From contig NZ_JAHXYW010000005.1 in assembly GCF_019969725.1 (NCBI RefSeq), positions 62,001-126,000 of the forward strand: 64,000 nt of DNA, read 5' to 3'. A program made the translations under genes and the position numbers. Under the pieces are notes generated by a model. That model saw only the letters and a list, made by a program, of their open reading frames with translations. It searched no databases and had not been told where the DNA came from. Below, piece by piece: positions 53,820 through 61,668 of the stretch. Position 1 is the first letter of the stretch, and each line of letters starts with the position of its first letter. Source of the stretch: Neobacillus bataviensis (GTDB taxonomy: Bacteria > Bacillota > Bacilli > Bacillales_B > DSM-18226).

Positions 53820-56270
53820 TTATGCCAGCACCAAAGCATGATCGAGATTTTCAATTAAATTCGTTTCATAAATCGGCTCTTCAGGATTTTTCGGAATGCA
53901 TAATGTTTTAATTTCCGAAGGTCCAAAATACAATTCCATTGATCTTCCCCAATTTTTCAAGTCCACTTTTACTGTTGTTTCTTGGTGATTGGTTTCATAA
54001 AGCCGGATAATGAAATCATCATTATTTTCCGCCTTCTTTAAAGCAGAAAGGATAATGTTAGGCTGATCAATAGCGATAAATGAATCCTCTTGCGGCAATT
54101 TCCCCTTATGATACGTTTCCACAATCACCTGCGGTTTTTGATTTAGTTCTAATGCATGTTTTACCGTTCCAGCTTCTTCCCAGCTATTTTCATGTGGCAG
54201 CAATTCATACGTGAATGTTTGAATCCCTTGATCAATAATTGGGTAATCCTCGTCAGGATCCGGTACAAAAGGAGCATGGTGTGCATAGATTGGGCTGCGT
54301 AACACCGTAAGATTAATAGAATTTCCATTTACATCTATGCCGTATTTACTATCGTTTAGAATGCTTAGACCGTAAATGTCACTCCTGTGCTTACCTATGG
54401 TCCCCGTTACATCCACCCAATTTTGCATAGGTTTTTCGTCCCCATTTGACTCACGGGAAACATGACCATATGGAATTTCAAAAGTCGCATTACGCTGATT
54501 AAAGCTTACCGGGAACTTAAGTTTTAATGTTTGATAGCTTTCCTGCCAATTCACTTTCACTTTCACTTCAATCTTATCCAGCTGTTTGTACATTATAAAA
54601 TCTTGCACAATCGTTGAAGACTGAAATTTAGAAGTTACTCGAATCACACCTTTTACCGGTCCTTCTTCAAGCTTCTTAATGCGAATTGGTTTAAATACTC
54701 CTGCAACTTCATCGAAACGAAGTTTTCCGTGACCCCATGAATCAGAAGTATCGTTCATGACAACTGGAATAGCTGCATCGCTCTTGAACACTTCAATTTG
54801 CTTTACTTTGTCATATAAACTGCTTATACCGCCGGATTCTTTATTAATGACAAGTTTGAAGCGGTCATTTTCCATTTCATTATCGGTTACTTTTACTGAT
54901 TCGAACTCTTTTGTCGGTTTATTAGCACGAAGTTTGTACGTACTATATCCTAATGGCGGAAGCTCCGCTAAAAAAGCGACTCTTTTTCGATTTGGAATTT
55001 TGGCAACAGAGTCAATGATTTGATATGGTACTTCATTCCCTTTTACATCTTCAATAATGAATTCCTCTGGCAGCAAATAATTAACGAACAGCCCATATTC
55101 AATTTCAACATTCACTTTTACTGGCCATGAATGTGGGTTAAAGATAACCATTGGTTTCATATCTTTTTCTTCTTCAATATCAATATTCCAGCTCAACGAT
55201 TGCAGAGCATAATTCATATTCCGCGAAGAAATGCTAATAGATTCCCCAAATAAATCTCTGGCATCCGTATACGCCGCTTCAATACTTGTCCCTGCTAAAA
55301 TATCATGGAATTGGTTAAATAAGATTCCCTTCCAAGCCTGATTCATATCTTCGGGGTATGGCTGCTCTGTTGTCCAATTTGCAATGGAGGAAAACTTCTC
55401 AGCCATCAACGTCAGATTTTCCGAGTATCGGTTTAGTTTTTTCACTTCGGAGTGAACAGAATAACAGCCCACTGCATGATGGTGCAGGTCATCATGCACA
55501 ACCGGAAGCTGCTCCTTAAAACTCTCGACATGTTCGAAAAATTCATTTGGAGAACTAAAGATAAGATTTGTATCTCCCATCGTTTTATTTATTTTTTCGA
55601 TAATCTCAATATTTTCTTTTGTTGGTCCCCCGCCATGATTGCCAACACCATAAAAGCACATTAAGTTATTAAAGGAATGTTTAAGTTCTGATTTACAGTG
55701 CAAAATATGGTTTTCCAAATGATCGAAAGTACAATATTCAAAAGGGATACGAAATGCTTTTACACGGGAACCGTCCTTTGATTCCCATAAAAACAACCGG
55801 CTTGGAAGTCCTTTTTCATCCGGACCTGGCCTCATGAATACGTAGGAATCCATTCCTGATTTCTTTAATATTTGCGGCAGCATTCCATTATGCCCAAAGC
55901 TATCGACATTGTAGCCAACACTGGCAGTTACCCCAAACTTTTCTTTAAAATAATTTTGACCAATCAGTCCTTGGCGGACAAAGGATTCCCCGCTAGGAAT
56001 ATTGCAATCAGGTTGAATCCACCAGCCGCCACAGATCACCCATCTTCCTTCTTGAATTCTTTCTTTTATTTCTTGAAACATTTTCGGTTCATTTTTTTCA
56101 ATCCATTCATAATAAGCAGCTGAGCTGGAGGTGAAAATAAAATTCTCGTATTCTTTCAAACGGTCAAGTGCTGAGCGAAATGTAGCTTTTACTTCTTGAA
56201 AGCCTTCCTGCCAGCGCCAAAGCCAAACGGGATCAAGATGAGCATTTCCAATCATAAACAGGTTTTTCAT
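53820..56270 (-). CDS. Alpha-mannosidase, GH38 family (paralogue C)
   Basis: 816 aa. GNAHLDPVWLW near residue 8, nucleophile Asp123 in VGYNVDSFGH, HDILAGTSIEAAYTDARD in the helical domain and AHHAPFVP in the C-terminal region (the D of AHHDP is A here). A Zn-dependent retaining alpha-mannosidase is expected, in the cytoplasm. GGAGG is nine bases before the ATG. It is the first gene of an operon with the GH63/GH100-like enzyme and YesL. The promoter upstream has an extended -10 box, an inverted repeat over the -35 position and a cre-like site. It is more divergent from paralogues A and B than those are from each other. Confidence 0.93.
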   Translation of the reverse strand: MKNLFMIGNAHLDPVWLWRWQEGFQEVKATFRSALDRLKEYENFIFTSSSAAYYEWIEKNEPKMFQEIKERIQEGRWVICGGWWIQPDCNIPSGESFVRQGLIGQNYFKEKFGVTASVGYNVDSFGHNGMLPQILKKSGMDSYVFMRPGPDEKGLPSRLFLWESKDGSRVKAFRIPFEYCTFDHLENHILHCKSELKHSFNNLMCFYGVGNHGGGPTKENIEIIEKINKTMGDTNLIFSSPNEFFEHVESFKEQLPVVHDDLHHHAVGCYSVHSEVKKLNRYSENLTLMAEKFSSIANWTTEQPYPEDMNQAWKGILFNQFHDILAGTSIEAAYTDARDLFGESISISSRNMNYALQSLSWNIDIEEEKDMKPMVIFNPHSWPVKVNVEIEYGLFVNYLLPEEFIIEDVKGNEVPYQIIDSVAKIPNRKRVAFLAELPPLGYSTYKLRANKPTKEFESVKVTDNEMENDRFKLVINKESGGISSLYDKVKQIEVFKSDAAIPVVMNDTSDSWGHGKLRFDEVAGVFKPIRIKKLEEGPVKGVIRVTSKFQSSTIVQDFIMYKQLDKIEVKVKVNWQESYQTLKLKFPVSFNQRNATFEIPYGHVSRESNGDEKPMQNWVDVTGTIGKHRSDIYGLSILNDSKYGIDVNGNSINLTVLRSPIYAHHAPFVPDPDEDYPIIDQGIQTFTYELLPHENSWEEAGTVKHALELNQKPQVIVETYHKGKLPQEDSFIAIDQPNIILSALKKAENNDDFIIRLYETNHQETTVKVDLKNWGRSMELYFGPSEIKTLCIPKNPEEPIYETNLIENLDHALVLA

Positions 56271-56327
56271 AAGTGAATTCCTCCAATTACAGTGTCTAAT
56301 CTAAAATTTGTCGTTTATAGCTTGCAA

Positions 56328-56341
56328 TGTAATCGTATTCA
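56328..56341. promoter_or_regulatory. cre-like (CcpA) site downstream of GH38 promoter
   Basis: TGTAATCGTATTCA fits TGWAANCGNTNWCA at 13 of 14 positions. It lies about 10-25 bases downstream of the predicted transcription start, where CcpA would block the operon. Confidence 0.5.
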
Positions 56342-56358
56342 ATTAAGTTTTCTGCTCC

Positions 56359-56401
56359 ATTATAACACCCAAATCTTAGTTTGTGTATTCAATAAACTAA
56401 G
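56359..56401 (-). promoter_or_regulatory. Extended -10 promoter with overlapping inverted repeat
   Basis: TGTTATAAT on the minus strand (TATAAT at 56364-56359) is an extended -10 box with no good -35. The -35 position is overlapped by CTTAGTTT and AAACTAAG (56375-56382 and 56394-56401) spaced 11 bases apart, a likely regulator site. It drives GH38 paralogue C. Confidence 0.55.
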
Positions 56402-56509
56402 TTGCAAAAATAATAAACCTGATTAATTCATTAGATTGGGTATATTATTTAATAATTATTGGAAATTTTGTTAAAATAAAATGATTAACTTTCTTAGAGG
56501 AGTTTGATT

Positions 56510-57562
56510 ATGAATTCGAAATTCATCGGCTATGTTGGAACATATACAAAAGGAGAAAGCAAGGGTATTTACTCCTTTACCCTCGATGCAAATGAGGGGA
56601 AAATTGAGAATCTGCAGGCTGCAGCTGAGTTGGAAAACCCCACATATTTAGCAATCAGCAAAAACAACAAGTTTCTTTATTCGGTTACAAAGGAAGGGAA
56701 TAATGGCGGGGTTGCCTCTTTTTCAATCAATGAAGCAGGTGGACTTACAGCTATCAATAGTGAATGCTCAGAGGGATCTCCCCCATGCCATGTCAGTGTG
56801 GACAACAAGAATTACTTCGTGTTCAGCGCCAATTACCATAAAGGAATAGTGGAATCCCATCCTATTAACCAAGAGAATGGTTCTATTCAACCGGCAGTCT
56901 CGGTGATGAAGCACGAAGGACGAGGCCCAGATCCAAGGCAGGAGAAACCTCATACACATTATGCGGGGCTTACTTCAGATGAAAAGTATCTTGCTGTAGT
57001 AGAATTGGGAATTGATGCACTGATTACATATGAAGTAAGTAATGACGGGACCCTTACAGAAGTTAGCCGTTTACCTTTAAAAGCAGGCAGCGGACCAAGA
57101 CATCTAGCTTTTCATCCGAATGGAACAATTGCCTATATCATGACGGAATTCAGTTCAGAGGTTATAGTTTTAACCTATCATCCTGAAAATGGACATTTTA
57201 CTGAAAAACAATATATTTCAACGCTTCCTGATGATTTTCAGGATAATAATCAAGGCAGTGCCATTCATATTTCCTCTGACGGCCGCTTTGTTTATGCAGG
57301 TAACCGGGGACATAACAGCATCGCTGTATTTAGAGCAGACATACTATCCGGAGAGTTGAGCTTTATCGAGCATACGTCTACCGAAGGGGATTGGCCGAGA
57401 GATTTTTCTTTAGATCCAACGGAGAAATTCATCGTAGCTTCCAATCAGGAATCGAGCAATCTTGTGTTGTTTACAAGGGATGCATCCTCTGGAAGGCTAA
57501 CTCTCCTGCAATCGGATATAACGGTTCCACACCCAGTTTGTATTAAATTCTTAAATTTGTAA
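56510..57562 (+). CDS. Lactonase family protein (6-phosphogluconolactonase/muconate-cyclase-type beta-propeller)
   Basis: 350 aa from ATG 56510, with GAGGAG seven bases upstream. A seven-bladed propeller of the Lactonase family (PF10282) is indicated by GYVGTYTKGESKGIYSF, NPTYLAISKNNKFLYSV, GPRHLAFHPNGTIAYIM, SAIHISSDGRFVYAGNRGHNSIAVF and WPRDFSLDPTEKFIVASNQ. It hydrolyses sugar lactones such as 6-phosphogluconolactone; in this setting it could open lactones made by the many dehydrogenases. No signal peptide. Single-gene unit on the plus strand, divergent from the GH38 operon and closed by a bidirectional terminator. Confidence 0.9.
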   Translation: MNSKFIGYVGTYTKGESKGIYSFTLDANEGKIENLQAAAELENPTYLAISKNNKFLYSVTKEGNNGGVASFSINEAGGLTAINSECSEGSPPCHVSVDNKNYFVFSANYHKGIVESHPINQENGSIQPAVSVMKHEGRGPDPRQEKPHTHYAGLTSDEKYLAVVELGIDALITYEVSNDGTLTEVSRLPLKAGSGPRHLAFHPNGTIAYIMTEFSSEVIVLTYHPENGHFTEKQYISTLPDDFQDNNQGSAIHISSDGRFVYAGNRGHNSIAVFRADILSGELSFIEHTSTEGDWPRDFSLDPTEKFIVASNQESSNLVLFTRDASSGRLTLLQSDITVPHPVCIKFLNL

Positions 57563-57565
57563 GAT

Positions 57566-57598
57566 AAAAACAGGATGTTTTTTTAGCATCCTGTTTTT
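57566..57598. terminator. Bidirectional rho-independent terminator
   Basis: AAAAACAGGATG (57566-57577) and CATCCTGTTTTT (57587-57598) pair perfectly over 12 positions. A- and T-runs on either side serve both the lactonase gene and the convergent gene at 57628. Confidence 0.85.
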
Positions 57599-57627
57599 AT
57601 TGTATCTCTCTATTTAGCAAGGTTTAT

Positions 57628-58482
57628 TTAAAAAGTATCAAATCGATTTTTTGTTTTTCCACTATTTAAAATTCGATTTGCAGGGATGGATCTCATTACC
57701 AAGTCATTATAATTGCTCTCTGGCTTAAATATAACAACGGGGTTGGTATGTTGTATTAGATGCAAATCCCAACACATACCGTCTACCTTATTGTATTGTC
57801 CTTGGATCGTCAGGATATGATTGGTATTGCTCGAAGGCTGGACCTGTAAATTTGTAAAGTAGTTACCACTGCATTCATTTGGAATCGTTTCACTGCCTTC
57901 TAAAACAATATTTTCAATACAATCATCCAATGATATCTTATCAAAGCGATTTGCGTTCACATAGGCAAATCCACTAGCAGGTTTAACAGCTTTTAAATAA
58001 ATACCTTTTTCAAAAGATACAATTTTTATATCTGTAAAGTTTACAAATGAAATCTCGTGTCCACTTCCAGCTGAGTACAACCGGATTCCTGTTCCCGATA
58101 CAGTGCCTGTCCAATTCACTAGGACAAGATTTTGAAGTGATGAATTGTTCCAAGTATTGTAATATTTATATTTTCCATCCAAATAAATAACTTCTTTGTT
58201 ATAACCGTTATAATCAACCATAATACTAGCGTCCCACAAGGAAGCATCCTTTTGAAGTTCAAAACCTCTAACGTTAGCACCAAGAACAAATCTTGTTCCA
58301 TAACTCCCTTGTAACTTAACACCCTGTTTAATAATAACTGTTCCCGTCATATAATAATCTTTATCAGAAGCAATAACTGTTTTCCTAGCATTCTGGTAGG
58401 CAAAATCAATTGCTGCTTGAATCTTTCCCTGTGGTGTACTGCCTGTAAAATCTTCAACATAAACAAATGGATTTTCTGCTAT
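57628..58482 (-). CDS. Pectate-lyase-like beta-helix protein with apparent ATA start
   Basis: 284 aa if translation begins at ATA 58482; an ATG-based start at 58350 gives only 240 aa. The frame upstream of 58350 stays open and reads AENPFVYVEDFTGSTPQGKI, like the beginning of the GH28-related pectate-lyase superfamily, and AAAGGAG lies nine bases before the ATA. No ATG, GTG or TTG occurs in frame between the TAG at 58488-58486 and 58350. The body has regular beta strands (TVIIKQGVKLQGSYG, IRLYSAGSGHEISFVNFTDI) typical of a right-handed beta-helix. It may bind or process exopolysaccharide. No signal peptide. Either a rare ATA start, a recent start-codon mutation or a sequencing error. Confidence 0.6.
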   Translation of the reverse strand: MAENPFVYVEDFTGSTPQGKIQAAIDFAYQNARKTVIASDKDYYMTGTVIIKQGVKLQGSYGTRFVLGANVRGFELQKDASLWDASIMVDYNGYNKEVIYLDGKYKYYNTWNNSSLQNLVLVNWTGTVSGTGIRLYSAGSGHEISFVNFTDIKIVSFEKGIYLKAVKPASGFAYVNANRFDKISLDDCIENIVLEGSETIPNECSGNYFTNLQVQPSSNTNHILTIQGQYNKVDGMCWDLHLIQHTNPVVIFKPESNYNDLVMRSIPANRILNSGKTKNRFDTF

Positions 58483-58605
58483 TTTCTATTACTCCTTTAT
58501 CATTTTATAGTTTTCAAGGTATTATATGAATTTAATAAAATAAAGTATAATTAAATCGTACATAAGTATAAAATATATAAATAGTTTGAATAATTTAATA
58601 GAAAT

Positions 58606-58647
58606 AACCCTAAGTAATGAAGGATGATTACTTAGGGGTTTTTTTAT
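58606..58647. terminator. Terminator hairpin upstream of pectate-lyase-like gene
   Basis: AACCCTAAGTAAT and ATTACTTAGGGGTT pair over about 12 positions with an 8-base loop. It lies just after the acyltransferase stop. In the direction of that gene it is followed by TTATTTCTATT; the stronger T-run is on the plus strand. Confidence 0.7.
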
Positions 58648-58653
58648 TAAGGC

Positions 58654-59760
58654 TTACCCATGTATAGTTTTTCTATCCAGAACTGATCGGCTACTAATTT
58701 TTTTATCATTCATTCCTATCGATATTTTCCCAGCAAAATAGATGCCATATGGAATTTTATTCAGGACAAATGTAGTGGCACATGACAATAAAAGACTGCC
58801 AATGAAATAGAATAGGGTCATCAATGATGGATAAACTTCAAAAGATAAACGGTTGTAAACCAAGTACATTACAGCTAAAAAGACAGGATGGATTAAATAA
58901 ATGCCGAATGAATATTGACTAATCCAAACGAAGATTTTAGGTACTTTAGAAATTTTTGTAGCAATATAATAAATCAACAAAATCATACTTGTGGTAAAAA
59001 AAACCATATCCACTCTTTTGGATGAAATACTAGAGATTATCTGTGAGTCAAATAAATATAAACAAATGGATCCGATGAGTAAAGGACTAATAATGATCCA
59101 TTTTGCATTTTTATTTAAAAAGCTAATAAAAAGGGAAAAGTTTCTCCCACAGTAATAGGCAAGAGTAAAATAAAACAACCAGCCAAAAAAGGGAATCCAA
59201 TAGAATTTTTCCCAGATGTATACTCCTATATCTGTTGGATACGGTTTGACAAAATTGAAAAATCCTAAATAAGCCACGTTGATCAGTAGGGCAATGCCCA
59301 TGACCAAGGGTGGTTTCCACATTTTTAAATATTTATGGAAGAAAAAATGCAGCAGGTAAAATTGAAAGATAACTAGAATAAAATATCCATGGTAATCACC
59401 CAATAAGAGATGCCGCCATAAAAAATGGCCAAACGAACCTGCCAAATTATTTCCTGAACTTATGGAGGCCTCGAAGGCTTTTAAGAGGGCATAAAATGTC
59501 CCAAACAAAATATAAGGCACCATTATATACTTTAGTCTTTTAGACCAGAAATGGGCTGGTAATTCATGTGGATAAGAACGTGCCAAGATAAATTCCGAAA
59601 TAAATATAAAGGTTGGTGTACCGAAAGTTAATAAAACTCTCAGTAGATTGATTGTATGATTTTCATCAGCGTAAGCTCTTGCCAGTGAATGAAGAAGTAA
59701 AATACTTAAACATGAAATACTTCTCAATAAGAATATTTCATTTATCAACTTTTTAGGCAA
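58654..59760 (-). CDS. Acyltransferase family protein (acyltransferase 3)
   Basis: 368 aa multi-pass membrane protein with about ten hydrophobic helices. The N-terminal LLRSISCLSILLLHSLARAY holds the conserved Arg and His of acyltransferase 3 proteins, and SYPHELPAHFWSKRLKYIMVPYI the following loop. Such proteins O-acylate (often O-acetylate) cell-surface or exported polysaccharides. Clustered with glycosyltransferase and nucleotide-sugar genes, it probably decorates the exopolysaccharide made by this region. The start has no strong ribosome site visible beyond GGGAGAGAG. Followed by a terminator. Confidence 0.88.
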   Translation of the reverse strand: MPKKLINEIFLLRSISCLSILLLHSLARAYADENHTINLLRVLLTFGTPTFIFISEFILARSYPHELPAHFWSKRLKYIMVPYILFGTFYALLKAFEASISSGNNLAGSFGHFLWRHLLLGDYHGYFILVIFQFYLLHFFFHKYLKMWKPPLVMGIALLINVAYLGFFNFVKPYPTDIGVYIWEKFYWIPFFGWLFYFTLAYYCGRNFSLFISFLNKNAKWIIISPLLIGSICLYLFDSQIISSISSKRVDMVFFTTSMILLIYYIATKISKVPKIFVWISQYSFGIYLIHPVFLAVMYLVYNRLSFEVYPSLMTLFYFIGSLLLSCATTFVLNKIPYGIYFAGKISIGMNDKKISSRSVLDRKTIHG

Positions 59761-59796
59761 TTTCTCTCTCCCTTTCTATGAAAATAATATTTAACC

Positions 59797-60387
59797 TTAT
59801 TCTTCAAAAAACACTTCAAAATATTGATATAATTTTCTTTTTGCGTCGTTTCCGTAAACCCCAAAGGTATTGCCGATTATTTTTATATATTCACTCATTG
59901 TGACACCAAAGTTGTGTTTACTCATCCACCATGCCTTTGGATCATAAGAAGTATCACTAGAAATAAAAACTAATTTAATATGGCTTCCTCTATAGACTCT
60001 GCTGAAGTTGTATTTCACCCTTCTCATATGGTAATCAGAAGAAACAACAATGGCAGAATGATAGTTATTACTTTCCATTATTTCCTTCAAATAGACTGCG
60101 CTTTCATATGTGCTCTCAGCCTTATCTTCCAATAGTACAGATTTCCTTGGCAATAGGGTAATAGCATTTTCCCATAGATTATCCGCCAATCCATTTGATA
60201 CAATAATGGTCCTTGCATACCCCGAATTATACAGTTCAATTCCTTTTTCTAGACGCCCTTCTCCTCCACTTAATACTACAATCACATCCACTTTTTTTGG
60301 TTCTTCATTGATAACTAGAAATCTCCCTGCAAAAAATAGAACAAGAATAATTAAAAATACTATTAGTAAAAAAACTCTTTTTCGCAT
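59797..60387 (-). CDS. YdcF family (DUF218) membrane-anchored protein
   Basis: 196 aa from ATG 60387, chosen because AAGGAT precedes it and because a longer frame (60459) would overlap the glycosyltransferase gene. One N-terminal membrane helix (VFLLIVFLIILVLFFAG) anchors a DUF218 domain with VDVIVVLSGGEGRLEKGIELY, TIIVSNG, STYESAVYLKEIM and VVSSDYHMRRVKYNF. YdcF-like proteins are linked to cell-envelope polysaccharide metabolism (SanA/ElyC relatives), but the reaction is unresolved. Operon mate of the glycosyltransferase and acyltransferase. Confidence 0.85.
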   Translation of the reverse strand: MRKRVFLLIVFLIILVLFFAGRFLVINEEPKKVDVIVVLSGGEGRLEKGIELYNSGYARTIIVSNGLADNLWENAITLLPRKSVLLEDKAESTYESAVYLKEIMESNNYHSAIVVSSDYHMRRVKYNFSRVYRGSHIKLVFISSDTSYDPKAWWMSKHNFGVTMSEYIKIIGNTFGVYGNDAKRKLYQYFEVFFEE

Positions 60388-60400
60388 AATGCGATCATCC

Positions 60401-61630
60401 TTAAACGGTTGCTTGTTCAATAAGGCTATAAATTTCACCGTATGAATGTCTTCTATCAAATTTTTCTTCTGCTAATCTTCTGGCGTTTTCACCAAGTTCG
60501 GAACGTAAGCCATCATTATTATAAAGCCGCTCAATTAATGCAGCTAATTTTACAAAATCACCAGGATCATAGTTATGTCCAATATTTTTTTCACTCACCA
60601 TATCCATAAATTCCTTATTAAGGCTGCTATTTAATATAGGTAACCCTGCAGATAAAAAATCTCCAATTTTGTTGGTAATACTTTGTTGCGCGCCTTTACT
60701 GATTGCATTGGCTGCTATATCAGAACTTACTAAATATGGAATCATCTCCTCATATTTAAAATGTCCCATAAAATCGACTGGTGCATCTAATTGTTGGGCC
60801 AACTTTTCAAATTTTGGCTGTAAGGGCCCTGAACCGAATACTTTAAACACAATATTGGAAATCCCTTTGTTTTTTAGAATGGAAACTGCACGAATTACTG
60901 TTTCCAAATCATAACTATAGCTAAGGGTACCAATATAGGTAATCCAAAATTCATTAGGATCTTTCATTACATAATTTTCTTTATAGCTATCGAAAACACC
61001 TAGATCTGTTCCTATAAAAATGGGTAAATACCTTCTGGCATTTAGATTGGCTTTATTTACTCGATAAACGTAACTTTTTGAAACACCTACAACGTAGTCA
61101 GCCAAACTATAAATTTTATTGGCATATACAGTAAGTGGATATAATAAAGCATCAACGATTACCTCCGGAAGAGGAATGGCATTTTTAATCGCTTCTGGCC
61201 ATACATCCTGAATATCCATAATAAATGGAATCTGAAACTTCTTGGCATATCTTCCAGCAATAAAAGCAGCATCCATCATCGGATAGGCACAATAAATCAC
61301 ATCGGGCTTATGTTTTATTTTATTTAAATAGAAGTGAAGCTGTTTCGAAAAGTGTCTATGGCTTTGAATACGATCAAAACCAATATTTTTTTTGTATCCA
61401 AGTTCATCTAACATGACGATTTTATATCTTACTCCCTTACTGATGTTTTCAATATTATTTTTATCTCGAAAGCTTTTATCACTGTGCTTAAAATTACTTG
61501 TAAGTAATGTTACGTTATGATCCTTGCTGCTTAATTTGTCTGCAATATAAGTGAATCTATTAAATCCTTTTTCACCTGGGAGTATTGTAAAGGGAGCGAC
61601 TAAAAGAATCTCTTTACTATTTGTTAACAT
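60401..61630 (-). CDS. Glycosyltransferase, GT4-like
   Basis: 409 aa from ATG 61630, nine bases after GGAG; ATG 61645 is an alternative. GT-B fold with N-terminal EILLVAPFTILPGEKGFNRF and PFIMDIQDVWPEAIKN, and C-terminal nucleotide-sugar-binding features YIGTLSYSYDLETVIRA, KVFGSGPLQPKFEKLA and NKIGDFLSAGLPILNS (acidic GT4 EX7E-type region altered). It transfers a sugar from a nucleotide donor to a lipid-linked or growing glycan in exopolysaccharide synthesis, at the cytoplasmic side of the membrane. It lies 38 bases downstream of the dehydratase gene. Confidence 0.88.
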   Translation of the reverse strand: MLTNSKEILLVAPFTILPGEKGFNRFTYIADKLSSKDHNVTLLTSNFKHSDKSFRDKNNIENISKGVRYKIVMLDELGYKKNIGFDRIQSHRHFSKQLHFYLNKIKHKPDVIYCAYPMMDAAFIAGRYAKKFQIPFIMDIQDVWPEAIKNAIPLPEVIVDALLYPLTVYANKIYSLADYVVGVSKSYVYRVNKANLNARRYLPIFIGTDLGVFDSYKENYVMKDPNEFWITYIGTLSYSYDLETVIRAVSILKNKGISNIVFKVFGSGPLQPKFEKLAQQLDAPVDFMGHFKYEEMIPYLVSSDIAANAISKGAQQSITNKIGDFLSAGLPILNSSLNKEFMDMVSEKNIGHNYDPGDFVKLAALIERLYNNDGLRSELGENARRLAEEKFDRRHSYGEIYSLIEQATV

Positions 61631-61668
61631 CCTTCCACTCTCCATCCACCCTTAAGTTAGCATTACTA

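Noticed and set aside
56411..56450. Possible sigma-B promoter (GATTAA, GGGTAT) for the lactonase gene
   Set aside because: The spacer is only 11 bases and the -35 match is poor, so it was not listed.
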